Below are positions 25,001 to 33,643 of a DNA stretch of 41,651 bases, one piece after another. Position 1 is the stretch's first letter. Each line of letters starts with the position of its first letter. The notes under the pieces were generated by a model. That model did not search any database. It was not told where the DNA came from and saw only the letters and a program-made list of their open reading frames with translations. The position numbers and the translations under genes are program-made. The DNA lies in the NCBI GenBank assembly GCA_003217875.1, contig QHMR01000007.1, positions 1 to 41,651 on the forward strand, given 5' to 3'. This DNA is from Verrucomicrobiota bacterium. Lineage in GTDB: Bacteria; Verrucomicrobiota; Verrucomicrobiia; Chthoniobacterales; UBA10450.

Positions 25001-25999
25001 ATGGCGGAACGACGCGGGACCCAAACGATTACATCCACAAGCGATCAGCAGAAAAGCGTTCCGGTTGTCACGGTCGAAGGGTTTTACAACTGTCACGCCG
25101 AAAAGCTCCACATGAAACTTGAAGGCCCGCGCGTGGGATTTCACCGCAAAATTCGCGAACCAACCATTAACCGCCCCGGGCTCGCGCTCTCCGGATTCTA
25201 CACCTATTTCGCTGAGAAACGGGTACAGGTACTCGGAGCGGCCGAGCATTCGTATTTGAAAAGTTTGCGGTCGAACGTTCGGGTAAAGAGATTTCGCGCG
25301 TTATGCGAACGCAAGATTCCTTGTCTTGTGATGTCGCGCGGCTTTCATCTCGCACCGGAGTTGCTGGCTGTCACAGCGGAGGCAAAAATTGCCGTGTTTC
25401 GTACTCCGATGATCACGATGAAATTCATTAACGCCGCCACGATCGCTTTGGAGATGGATTTTTCGCCGATGGTGACTGAATTCGGAAGTATGGTCGATAT
25501 TCTTGGCGTCGGCGTCTTAATTCGCGGCGCCAGCGGCATTGGAAAAAGCGAGTGTGTGCTTGGATTGATCGAACGTGGCTACAGCCTGGTAGCTGACGAC
25601 GTCACCCGGATCACAATGCTTGAGGGGCGCGAGCTCATGGCCACTGCCCCTGAACTTACCCGCAATCACATGGAAGTGCGTGGCATCGGTATTATTGATG
25701 TAGCGAAAGTTTTTGGAATTGGCAGTATTCGAGTTGAAAAGCGCCTCGACCTCGTCGTTACACTTAAGGACTGGCAGGAAGTGGACGAGGTCGACCGCAT
25801 AGGACTGGACCGGGAATTTTACGAGATCCTGGCGCTTAAAGTGCCGCATGTAACTATTCCAGTGAGGCCCGGCCGCGACATGGCGCGCTTGATTGAGGTC
25901 GCGGCGATGGATGAAAAGTTAAAGGGACTGGGCCAAAATGCAGCCGTTGATTTTAACGCGAAGCTACTCGGAATGATGGAGCAGAAAGGAGCGACGTAA
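25001..25999 (+). CDS. hprK: HPr kinase/phosphorylase
   Basis: 332 residues. HprK phosphorylates and dephosphorylates the regulatory serine of HPr. The P-loop is GASGIGKSECVLGLIERGY, followed by SLVADDVTRI, and the signature MEVRGIGIIDVAKVFGIGSI is diagnostic. The N-terminal ~130 residues form the usual substrate-recognition half (HLAPELLAVTAEAK). It is ~20 residues longer than Firmicutes HprK, with a Thr/Ser-rich start, so a later start is possible although none of the alternatives looks better. The next gene starts on its last base (TAATG), so hprK and ptsH are translationally coupled. Confidence 0.96.
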   Translation: MAERRGTQTITSTSDQQKSVPVVTVEGFYNCHAEKLHMKLEGPRVGFHRKIREPTINRPGLALSGFYTYFAEKRVQVLGAAEHSYLKSLRSNVRVKRFRALCERKIPCLVMSRGFHLAPELLAVTAEAKIAVFRTPMITMKFINAATIALEMDFSPMVTEFGSMVDILGVGVLIRGASGIGKSECVLGLIERGYSLVADDVTRITMLEGRELMATAPELTRNHMEVRGIGIIDVAKVFGIGSIRVEKRLDLVVTLKDWQEVDEVDRIGLDREFYEILALKVPHVTIPVRPGRDMARLIEVAAMDEKLKGLGQNAAVDFNAKLLGMMEQKGAT

Positions 26000-26310
26000 T
26001 GGCATTGTTGTATCGAAGAGCGAACCGCGCGACGCCCGTCCAGAAGGTTGAGAAAGAAATTGCCATTATGAATCGGCTCGGACTCCATGCCAGGCCGGCC
26101 GCCATGTTTGTGCGCATTGCGAGCCGGTACCGCTCGGAAATTTGGGTTTCGAAAGAAGGCGAGGAAGTAAACGGCAAAAGTATCATGGGTCTGATGATGC
26201 TGGCCGCTGGACAGGGATCAAAGTTGCGTATTCGTTGCGAAGGCCCGGACGCCGAAAAGGCCATGGAGGAGTTAGAGGAACTGATTAAGGCGCGTTTCAA
26301 CGAAGATTGA
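25999..26310 (+). CDS. ptsH: Phosphocarrier protein HPr
   Basis: 103 residues. HPr carries phosphate from enzyme I; NRLGLHARPAAMFV contains the catalytic histidine (HARP), and GKSIMGLMMLA the regulatory serine that HprK targets. It has a 20-25 residue N-terminal extension (ALLYRRANRATPVQKVEKE) before the canonical start IAIMNRLGLH; a shorter start at the later Met is possible. It overlaps hprK by one base and precedes ptsI, so the three form one regulatory phosphorelay. Sugar-specific EII genes are not in view. Confidence 0.96.
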   Translation: MALLYRRANRATPVQKVEKEIAIMNRLGLHARPAAMFVRIASRYRSEIWVSKEGEEVNGKSIMGLMMLAAGQGSKLRIRCEGPDAEKAMEELEELIKARFNED

Positions 26311-26412
26311 TCAGGCTTATCTGGTCGATGTGACTTATAGGGCGCATGCGACTCGTGCTGAGCGCAACGGCAAGTTCGCATTGTTTGACATCTGCTTTAC
26401 TCTCGCAAGTGG

Positions 26413-28182
26413 ATGAGCGGCGACAACACGCCAAGAGAAATTCGATTTGAAGGAGCTGGCGTTTCGCCCGGAATTGCCCGCGGCAAGGTCCATGTTGTCC
26501 GCGATGAATTGGATGAGGTGGCACGTTATCGCATAGCGCCTTCGCAAGTGGCGGATGAAATAGCGCGCTTCGAAACGGCCCTTATCCAAACGCGGATGCA
26601 GATTCTGGAGATGCAGCAGCGCATTGCAGAATCAATCGGAACAAAAGATGCCGCTATCTTCGATGCTCATCTGCTCGTAGTCGAAGACCGGACCTTAATC
26701 GACGAAGTTCTTCGGAAGCTGGAGACCGATCTTTGCAATGTGGAATGGATTTTCCAGGAAGTCGCCACGCGGTACGCCGAGACCCTCAACAAAATCGATG
26801 ACCCTTACCTGCGAGAGCGCGCGCTTGATATTCAGGACGTCACCAAACGTGTAATTCACAACCTGCAGGGAAAAGCTCCCAAGACATTTCTTGCATTGAC
26901 CGAGCCGCACATTTTGATCGCGCATAACCTTACTCCTTCGGACACAGCAAGTATCAACCGAGCAAACGTGCTCGGGGTCGCGACAGATCTCGGCAGCCGC
27001 ACCTCGCATGCGGCGATTTTGGCGCGCTCACTTGGTATTCCGGCAATAGTCGGCTTGCACGATATCACCGCAAAACTCGAGACCGGCCAGCACGTTCTGC
27101 TCGATGGAAATGATGGCTATCTGATCGTTGATCCGACACCGGAAACGCTGGCGCAGTACGTGAAGGTCGAATCAAGAAGAGCCAAAGTCGCGGCGCAACT
27201 GAAAGAACTGCGCGAGACAACCTCAACCACGCGGGACGGCCGTCACATTGTTCTTTCGGCAAATATCGAACTCCCACACGATGTCGATGCCGTGAAGGCG
27301 AATGGCGCCGAGGGTATTGGACTTTATCGCACCGAGTTTCTGTATTTGAATCGACCTACGCTCCCAACCGAGGATGAACAATATGAAATTTATCGAAAAG
27401 TTGCGGAGCGCGTTCGCCCGGATCCGCTGATTATTCGAACATTTGATCTCGGCGGCGATAAATTGGCTCCGGGCACAGTAGACATTGCCGATGAGTTAAA
27501 TCCGTTTCTTGGCTGGCGCGCAATCCGCTTTTGTCTTGAGAACATAGAGATTTTCAAGACGCAGTTGCGTGCAATCCTGCGTGCCAGTGCCGTCGGCAAC
27601 GTAAAGATCATGTTTCCGATGATCTCTGGGCTGGATGAACTGCGCCGCTCGATCGCCGTGCTCGACGACTGCAAAGAAGAGTTGCGCGATTCGAAAATTG
27701 ATGTGGTCGAAAGGCTCGAGGTTGGCGCAATGATCGAAATCCCGAGCGCAGCCATCTGTGCAGGTGTGCTCGCATCCGAGGTCGATTTTTTCAGTATCGG
27801 AACAAACGATCTGATTCAGTATGCGCTTGCCGTCGATCGCGTGAACGAGAAGATCGCGTATCTTTACGAACCGACGCATCCGGCAGTGTTGCGTTTGCTC
27901 AAAATGATCTCCGACGCGGCGCACGGCAACGATCTTTGGGTGGGTGTTTGCGGCGAAATGGCCGGAGATGTCGCGCTCATTCCGCTCTTGCTGGGGCTGG
28001 GGATGGACGAGCTCAGCACGGCGGCGATCCTGGTCCCGAGAGTCAAGCGCGCTGTACAAAGTCTCGCCATTCCTGAGTGCCGCCAGTTGGTGGAGGAAAC
28101 GTTTAAACTCAATACCGCGTCGGAAATTCTGGAGCGATGCCTCGAATTAGCAGACAAGCGCTACGGCGATCTGTTGGGCTGA
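26413..28182 (+). CDS. ptsI: Phosphoenolpyruvate-protein phosphotransferase (PTS enzyme I)
   Basis: 589 residues. The N-terminal half has FEGAGVSPGIARGKVHVV and the phospho-histidine segment DLGSRTSHAAILARSLGIPA. The C-terminal TIM-barrel half has GAEGIGLYRTEFLYL, IIRTFDLGGDKL, MFPMISGLDEL and SVGTNDL-like FSIGTNDLIQYALA, with the late catalytic GVCGEMAGD. It autophosphorylates from PEP and passes the phosphate to HPr. The 102-base gap after ptsH shows no gene. With hprK it indicates a PTS used at least partly for regulation. Confidence 0.97.
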   Translation: MSGDNTPREIRFEGAGVSPGIARGKVHVVRDELDEVARYRIAPSQVADEIARFETALIQTRMQILEMQQRIAESIGTKDAAIFDAHLLVVEDRTLIDEVLRKLETDLCNVEWIFQEVATRYAETLNKIDDPYLRERALDIQDVTKRVIHNLQGKAPKTFLALTEPHILIAHNLTPSDTASINRANVLGVATDLGSRTSHAAILARSLGIPAIVGLHDITAKLETGQHVLLDGNDGYLIVDPTPETLAQYVKVESRRAKVAAQLKELRETTSTTRDGRHIVLSANIELPHDVDAVKANGAEGIGLYRTEFLYLNRPTLPTEDEQYEIYRKVAERVRPDPLIIRTFDLGGDKLAPGTVDIADELNPFLGWRAIRFCLENIEIFKTQLRAILRASAVGNVKIMFPMISGLDELRRSIAVLDDCKEELRDSKIDVVERLEVGAMIEIPSAAICAGVLASEVDFFSIGTNDLIQYALAVDRVNEKIAYLYEPTHPAVLRLLKMISDAAHGNDLWVGVCGEMAGDVALIPLLLGLGMDELSTAAILVPRVKRAVQSLAIPECRQLVEETFKLNTASEILERCLELADKRYGDLLG

Positions 28183-28243
28183 GCTGTAGCTGCGCTTTGG
28201 GGCCGTTGGATGAATTTCGGCGGGCACGGACCGCGGCTACCAA

Positions 28244-28714
28244 TCATTCTTCCGTTTCTGATTCCGGTCTCAGTCCCTCTTCCTCCATCTTGCGCAAGAC
28301 GTCGCTCATATCATCCACTTCATCCCAGACGTCCTGGCTTACATAAATGGGGGCCTTCTGCTGGGTGGCCATGGCGATGCAATCGCTCGGTCGGCCGTCG
28401 AGCTCGATGATCTTTTTCTGGTGCAATTCGTTCTCGACGCGGATGATCGCACGGGCGTAGTAAGTCGCATTTTTCAGATCGTTGATAATCACCCGTTCGA
28501 CTTTTGCGCCGAGAGCCGTCATCAAATGTCCCATTAAATCGTGGGTGAGGGGGCGCTCCTTGGTGATCTGACGCATGAACATCGTGATCGCGCTCCCAAC
28601 CGTTTGATCGACGTAGATGATGAACACTTTCTCGTTATTCCCGATAAACACTGCGCACCCACCGCTCGTCGGTAAAACCGCGCGCACCTGCACTTCGATC
28701 ACCGTTTTGTTCAT
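28244..28714 (-). CDS. DUF151 bifunctional nuclease-family protein
   Basis: 156 residues from the ATG at 28714 (MNKTVIEVQVRAVLPTSGGC); the track's 19-residue extension is unsupported. RPLTHDLMGHLMTALGAKVERVIIND and AIIRVENELHQKKIIELDGRPSDCIAMATQ are the conserved DUF151 segments (the RPSDxIA-type motif is the hallmark). Members have been described as nucleases with some RNase and DNase activity, but a role in this organism is unknown. A charged acidic tail (RKMEEEGLRPESETEE) follows. It is transcribed against the neighbouring plus-strand genes and shares a divergent region with speA. Confidence 0.9.
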   Translation of the reverse strand: MNKTVIEVQVRAVLPTSGGCAVFIGNNEKVFIIYVDQTVGSAITMFMRQITKERPLTHDLMGHLMTALGAKVERVIINDLKNATYYARAIIRVENELHQKKIIELDGRPSDCIAMATQQKAPIYVSQDVWDEVDDMSDVLRKMEEEGLRPESETEE

Positions 28715-28894
28715 CGCGTAACGGTACCTGCGCGAAAATGAAAAACAAGCGGCCCAGACTGTAGACGCCATATACGTCTCAAGGCTGATGGCGCATATGG
28801 GCGAAACGAAAATTTTGCTGTCGCGGGGCTTGAATGTTCGACGTGCTGATTGAATATGCGTTTTCGGAATCTCGCGGCCGGGTTAAGAATCGAA

Positions 28895-30850
28895 ATGAAA
28901 ACTGAGTGGGACCTAGAGTCCGCCATCACTACATACAACGTGGATGGATGGGGCGAAGGTTATTTTACTGTTAACAGCGCTGGCAACGTCGAGGCGAGGC
29001 CGTTAAAGGATAACGGCGGTTCCATCGATCTTCTGGAAGTCATCAACGAAGCACGCACTAGGAACCTCAGTTTTCCATTGCTGATTCGCTTTCAAGACTT
29101 GCTCCGACACCGCGTCGAATCAATCAACCGCGCCTTCCAAAGCGCGATTTCCGAGTTCGGTTATCGCAATCAGTATCGCGGTGTTTTTCCCATCAAAGTC
29201 AATCAGCTGCGCGAGGTGATCGAGGAAATCGTTGATGCAGGCGAACAATTTCATTTTGGCCTCGAAGCAGGCAGCAAACCGGAGTTGGTGGCTGCACTTG
29301 CCATGCAGAAAGACCCCGAGAGTTTGATCATCTGCAACGGCTATAAAGATCCTGCTTTCATTCGTATCGCGCTGCTTGGCCGTAAACTTGGCAAATTGGT
29401 CATTATCGTCGCGGAAAAACTGGAAGAGCTGGAGCAGGTCATTCGCGCATCAAACGAGGTAGGCGTCGAGCCCTACATTGGCATTCGTGCTCGCTTGTAC
29501 AGCAAAGGCTCCGGCAAGTGGTCGCCGAGCGGCGGCGAGAACGCCAAATTCGGTCTCGACACTACTAATCTGGTTGCCGCGAGTCAGATGTTGAAAGAGG
29601 CCGGCCTGACTCACTGCCTCAAGCTACTTCATTTCCATGTCGGATCGCAGGTGCCGGACATTTCGACAATCAAGCGAGCTGTGCGCGAAGGGGCGCGCTA
29701 TTACGCAAAGCTTTGCAAACTCGGGCATCAACTTGGTTACCTCGATGTCGGTGGAGGCCTCGGCGTCGATTACGATGGATCGCGCAGTGACTTCGACAGC
29801 TCCATCAATTATTCGCTCCAGGAATACGCCAATGACGTGGTCTGGAATATCATGGATGTGTGCGATTCCGAAGGCGTGTCGCATCCGATCATTGTGAGTG
29901 AAAGCGGACGCGCCATTGTCGCGCACCATTCGGTGCTGGTGTTGGAAGCGTTTAGCTCAATCGAAAAAACCGCGCCGAAACTCAAGGTCGAAGCGGGTGA
30001 GAAAGACCATAAACTCGTAGGCGATATCCTCGATGTGAAACAGCGCTTAAGGCGCGGAAATCGTCTTGAGAGTTTGCACGACATCCAACAGGTAAAGGAG
30101 GAAGCGCAGCAAACGTTCGATCTCGGTCTGCTCGATCTAGAATCGAAGGCGAAGATCGATACCGTTTACTGGCAGGTTGCGCATCAAATCGTCAATATGC
30201 ATCGCGGCCTGCGTTATGTGCCCGACGAAGTGAAGCAGCTTGAAACGAGGTTGGGCGATCAGTACATCTGCAATTTTTCCGTTTTCCAGTCGCTGCTCGA
30301 TCACTGGGCGCTCGGCCAGTTGTTTCCCATTATGCCGATCCATCGTCTTACTGCGCCGCCGGATCGTCACGGCACGATCGTGGACATTACCTGCGACTCA
30401 GATGGCAGGGTCTGCAAGTTCATCGATCTTCAGGATGTAAAAGAAACGCTGCCGCTGCACAGGATTAACCCTGGAGAAATTTATTACCTCGGCGTCTTTA
30501 TGGTGGGCGCTTACCAGGACATTATGGGCGACCTGCACAATTTGTTCGGCCGCGTCACAGAAGTACATGTTTTCCTCGACCCCGATGAAGAATCCGGTTG
30601 GTACATTGAGGAGGTAATCGAGGGCAGCACAATCGGGGAAGTCCTCGCCATGACGCAGTGGGACAAAGTCGAGTTGATGCGGCTCCTGAAGTCCCAAATC
30701 GATGACGCTATCAAAACCGATTTCCTCAAGCCGAATGACGCGATGAAGCTTCTCTCCGATTACGAGCGGCTCTTGCAGGAATACACCTATCTTACTCTCA
30801 ATGGCATCAAGCCGCCGCCTCAACCGGGCAACTGGTTGCCGCTGAGCTAA
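28895..30850 (+). CDS. speA: Biosynthetic arginine decarboxylase
   Basis: 651 residues, close to the E. coli SpeA length. It converts arginine to agmatine and CO2 with PLP, entering polyamine synthesis. YNVDGWGEGYF is the conserved opening; GVFPIKVNQLREV holds the PLP lysine; FHFGLEAGSKPEL, KLLHFHVGSQVPD and YLDVGGGLGVDYDGSRSD are the alanine-racemase-fold barrel motifs. The C-terminal domain IMPIHRLTAPPDRHGTIVDITCDSDG carries the decarboxylase active-site Cys/Asp. The ATG at 28895 is preferred to the TTG at 28850. asnS follows 73 bases later. Confidence 0.97.
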   Translation: MKTEWDLESAITTYNVDGWGEGYFTVNSAGNVEARPLKDNGGSIDLLEVINEARTRNLSFPLLIRFQDLLRHRVESINRAFQSAISEFGYRNQYRGVFPIKVNQLREVIEEIVDAGEQFHFGLEAGSKPELVAALAMQKDPESLIICNGYKDPAFIRIALLGRKLGKLVIIVAEKLEELEQVIRASNEVGVEPYIGIRARLYSKGSGKWSPSGGENAKFGLDTTNLVAASQMLKEAGLTHCLKLLHFHVGSQVPDISTIKRAVREGARYYAKLCKLGHQLGYLDVGGGLGVDYDGSRSDFDSSINYSLQEYANDVVWNIMDVCDSEGVSHPIIVSESGRAIVAHHSVLVLEAFSSIEKTAPKLKVEAGEKDHKLVGDILDVKQRLRRGNRLESLHDIQQVKEEAQQTFDLGLLDLESKAKIDTVYWQVAHQIVNMHRGLRYVPDEVKQLETRLGDQYICNFSVFQSLLDHWALGQLFPIMPIHRLTAPPDRHGTIVDITCDSDGRVCKFIDLQDVKETLPLHRINPGEIYYLGVFMVGAYQDIMGDLHNLFGRVTEVHVFLDPDEESGWYIEEVIEGSTIGEVLAMTQWDKVELMRLLKSQIDDAIKTDFLKPNDAMKLLSDYERLLQEYTYLTLNGIKPPPQPGNWLPLS

Positions 30851-30884
30851 GTTCTTTAGCGGCGATCTTCCGGCAGCGCGGAAC

Positions 30885-30915
30885 TTGTCATTCCGAGCGA
30901 AGTCGAGGAATCTCT
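30885..30915. repeat. CATTCCGAGCGAAG...GAGGAATCT intergenic repeat
   Basis: A 31-base string containing CATTCCGAGCGAAG and then GAGGAATCTCT lies between speA and asnS. Strings of this type recur in intergenic gaps of many bacterial genomes. The short arms ATTCC and GGAAT are complementary, so it can form a hairpin. It is the only full copy I saw in this window. Confidence 0.5.
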
Positions 30916-30923
30916 AGATGTAA

Positions 30924-32315
30924 ATGACGCGACTCGCTCCAACTTCCATCAAGGACGTGTTGCAAAGCACCGCTCCCATCGCCGCGGTTCATGTGCAGGG
31001 TTGGGTGCGGACGCGGCGCGATTCGAAAGACTTTTCGTTTATCGAGCTGAATGATGGCTCATCGCTGCGGAACCTCCAGATCATCGCGAAAAATTCGTTA
31101 CCAAATTATCCGGCGGTGCAAAGGATCACGGCGGGTGTCTCGATTAGTGCCACTGGCGCGCTCGTCGCTTCCCAGGGTAAGGGGCAAAAATGGGAACTGG
31201 TTCCGGACACAATCGAGGTCGTTGGTCCCGCCGATGATTCCTATCCGCTCCAGAAAAAGGGGCACACACCTGAATTTCTTCGCGAGGTCGCTCATTTACG
31301 CCCACGTTCAAACCTTTTCAGCAGCATTTTTCGCGTGCGGAGCCGGCTGGCCTTTGCCGTTCACCAGTTTTTCCAGGAGCGCGGTTTCGTGTACGTCCAC
31401 ACGCCAATTATCACTGGCAGCGATTGCGAGGGTGCAGGAGAATTGTTTCGCGTCTCCACTATCGATATCAAAAATCCGCCGCGGAAAAACGGGGAAATTG
31501 ATTTTGCGCAGGATTTCTTCGCCCGCCCGACTTATCTGACCGTGAGCGGTCAGTTGGAAGCGGAAGCGTTCGCGTTGGCGTTGTCCAATGTTTACACATT
31601 TGGCCCGACGTTCCGCGCTGAAAACTCAAACACATCCCGCCACGCCAGTGAGTTTTGGATGATTGAGCCGGAGATGGCGTTTTGCGATTTGAACGGCAAC
31701 ATGAATCTCGCGGAAGAGTTCGTTAAATATTTAATCGCAGATGCGAAACATCATTGCCCCGATGAGATGGAGCTCTTCGCCAGATTCGTGGACAAAGAGT
31801 TGCTTCCCCGACTCGATTTCGTCGTCGAGCGACCATTTCAGCGGATCGCGTACGCTGACGCTGTCGATCTTCTAAAAAAGAGCGGCGAAAGATTTGAGTT
31901 CCCTATCGACTACGGCCTAAACCTGCAATCGGAGCACGAGCGCTGGTTGACCGAAAAACATTTCAAATGTCCCGTCACGGTTTTCAATTTTCCGAAGGAG
32001 ATCAAACCCTTCTACATGCGCTTGAACGATGACGGAAAGACGGTTGCGGCGATGGATTTGCTGGTGCCCGGCATCGGGGAAATCGTCGGTGGCAGTCAGC
32101 GCGAGGAGAGATTCGAAATGCTCGAAGAAAACATGCGGCGGCACAATATGGATCCCGCCGATTACAAATGGTATCTGGATCTTCGTCGCTACGGCACCGT
32201 GCCGCACTCCGGATTCGGCCTCGGCTTTGAACGCATGCTCATGTTCATCACCGGCGTTCCGAACATTCGCGATGTCATCCCTTTCGCACGCACACCCGGC
32301 AGCGCGGAATTCTGA
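30924..32315 (+). CDS. asnS: Asparaginyl-tRNA synthetase
   Basis: 463 residues, normal for AsnRS. It charges tRNA-Asn with asparagine. An N-terminal OB-fold (VHVQGWVRTRRDSKDFSFIE) binds the anticodon. The class II core has FRAENSNTSRHASEFWMIEPE (motif 2) and GFGLGFERMLMFITGVPNIR (motif 3, catalytic Arg). The protein ends ...RTPGSAEF. The last codons are notable: a degraded copy of RYGT.PH.GFGLG-SAEF-stop recurs at 35543-35596, without the 75 bases encoding motif 3's FERML...RTPG. The gene itself is intact. Confidence 0.97.
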   Translation: MTRLAPTSIKDVLQSTAPIAAVHVQGWVRTRRDSKDFSFIELNDGSSLRNLQIIAKNSLPNYPAVQRITAGVSISATGALVASQGKGQKWELVPDTIEVVGPADDSYPLQKKGHTPEFLREVAHLRPRSNLFSSIFRVRSRLAFAVHQFFQERGFVYVHTPIITGSDCEGAGELFRVSTIDIKNPPRKNGEIDFAQDFFARPTYLTVSGQLEAEAFALALSNVYTFGPTFRAENSNTSRHASEFWMIEPEMAFCDLNGNMNLAEEFVKYLIADAKHHCPDEMELFARFVDKELLPRLDFVVERPFQRIAYADAVDLLKKSGERFEFPIDYGLNLQSEHERWLTEKHFKCPVTVFNFPKEIKPFYMRLNDDGKTVAAMDLLVPGIGEIVGGSQREERFEMLEENMRRHNMDPADYKWYLDLRRYGTVPHSGFGLGFERMLMFITGVPNIRDVIPFARTPGSAEF

Positions 32316-32365
32316 GGTTGAAAGTACTCGACTCTGAAAATCTTGGCGGGTATAACGAGCAAAAA

Positions 32366-32379
32366 GCCCGTCCACGGGC
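32366..32379. terminator. Short hairpin between asnS and the metalloprotease gene
   Basis: GCCCG-TCCA-CGGGC is preceded by five As and followed by a weak CATTT. It may end asnS transcription on the plus strand or act in the leader of the next gene. The T-tract is poor, so efficiency is doubtful. Confidence 0.4.
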
Positions 32380-32398
32380 CATTTAACAGGAGATCACC

Positions 32399-33286
32399 AT
32401 GGCAAAGAAAAAAGCTTCAGGGCAAAAGTTGCGAAGATCGTGCGGCGCAATGGCGGCGCATATGATGTTGCTGGAGCGATTCCCGGCATTCCGTGCGGCA
32501 CAGATGCGCCTCGAAAACGCCACCTTGCGTCGCCGCGAAACGGGATTCGATGCGGCAAAGGTCAAGCTCGTCACTATCAAGACCGTCGTGAATGTCGTTT
32601 ACAAGACGACCGAGCAGAACATTTCCGATGCGCAGATCAAGAGCCAGTTCAAGGCGATGAATAAGGATTTTCGCGCGACGAATCCAGACAGAAATCAGAC
32701 GCCCACTCCCTGGAAGGGTTTGGTCAGCGATGTGCGGCTCCAGTTCAAACTTGTGAAGGTCACCCGCACGAAGACGACAAAGAGTGGGTTCGGCGTGGAC
32801 GATGCGGTGAAGAAAGCTTCCACGGGCGGCATTGCGCCGTTTAGTCCGAAGACGCATCTTAATCTTTGGGTCTGTCCTCTTACCGGGGGACTCCTCGGTT
32901 ATGCGCAGTTTCCTGGCGGTCCAGAAGCGACCGACGGCGTAGTCATAAATTACCGCGCCTTCGGAACCCTTGGGACAGCTGAGGTGCCTTTTGACAAAGG
33001 CCGCACCGCGACCCACGAGATCGGGCATTATTTTAATCTGCGTCATATTTGGGGAGATACTCCGGATTGCAGTGGATCCGACATGGTGGCGGATACGCCA
33101 AACTGCGCCGGTCCAAATTTCGGCACACCAAGTTGGCCGGTTGTGACTTGCAACAACGGACCGAACGGGGACATGTTCGTGAACTACATGGATTACACCG
33201 ACGACAAGGCGATGTTCATGTTCACGGCGCAGCAGGTAATTCGAATGCGGACTGCGCTCGATACGCTTCGTGGCGGTCTGATTTAG
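32399..33286 (+). CDS. M43-like (pappalysin/cytophagalysin) zinc metalloprotease, no signal peptide
   Basis: 295 residues. The metzincin zinc site is THEIGHYFNLRHIWGD, the extended HExxHxxxxxH with a following aspartate; DGVVINYRAFGT precedes it. The Met-turn is FVNYMDYTDDKAMFMFTAQQ. CNNG and CAGP cysteines may pair. The N-terminus MAKKKASGQKLRRSCGAMAAHMMLLERFP matches the RRCGxM...LL opening of some M43 proteins, but no signal peptide is visible, so it may act inside the cell or be exported otherwise. AGGAG precedes the ATG. It is the first of three tightly packed genes. Substrate unknown. Confidence 0.87.
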   Translation: MAKKKASGQKLRRSCGAMAAHMMLLERFPAFRAAQMRLENATLRRRETGFDAAKVKLVTIKTVVNVVYKTTEQNISDAQIKSQFKAMNKDFRATNPDRNQTPTPWKGLVSDVRLQFKLVKVTRTKTTKSGFGVDDAVKKASTGGIAPFSPKTHLNLWVCPLTGGLLGYAQFPGGPEATDGVVINYRAFGTLGTAEVPFDKGRTATHEIGHYFNLRHIWGDTPDCSGSDMVADTPNCAGPNFGTPSWPVVTCNNGPNGDMFVNYMDYTDDKAMFMFTAQQVIRMRTALDTLRGGLI

Positions 33287-33303
33287 AATAATCGGAGGGC
33301 GTT

Positions 33304-33630
33304 GTGGAAGGAAAACCTGCGGCGAACGATTCGCTATTCGCCACCACGTGGGTGCACGTTTTCGAGGAAGATACAGCCAAGGGCGCTGTCTATCGCCCGG
33401 AGGAAGATGATATTCCGCTTTCGCGCCGACCTCGTCAGAGGATCAAACTCCGTCCCGACGGCTCCGCCTCTGTATTTGTTCCGACTGCGGACGATCGTTA
33501 CATGGAAGAACCCGCCACTTGGAGCGAAGAGAGAGGAGCGGTGGTAATTCATGAACGGGGCGGGACTCCTCCTTTGCGCATCGTGGATCACTCACCTTCC
33601 CGCTTAATCGTACAATCCGAAAAGCGCTGA
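33304..33630 (+). CDS. Small conserved-type protein of unknown function (module partner)
   Basis: 108 residues from a GTG start with a strong GGAGGG four bases before it; the stop of the M43 gene is 18 bases upstream and the next gene begins 13 bases after its own stop, so it is clearly part of one operon. No signal peptide or membrane segment. WVHVFEEDTAKGAVYRPEEDDIPLSRRPRQ and LRPDGSASVFVPTADDRYMEEPATW look like a small beta-sheet protein with conserved W, E and D residues; I recall similar short lipocalin-like hypotheticals but cannot name a family. It could bind or restrain one of the neighbouring proteases. That is speculation. Confidence 0.78.
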   Translation: MEGKPAANDSLFATTWVHVFEEDTAKGAVYRPEEDDIPLSRRPRQRIKLRPDGSASVFVPTADDRYMEEPATWSEERGAVVIHERGGTPPLRIVDHSPSRLIVQSEKR

Positions 33631-33643
33631 CCGATCAATAATT

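Noticed and set aside
27496-28059. 187-aa minus-strand ORF inside ptsI
   Set aside because: Antisense shadow with no family features.
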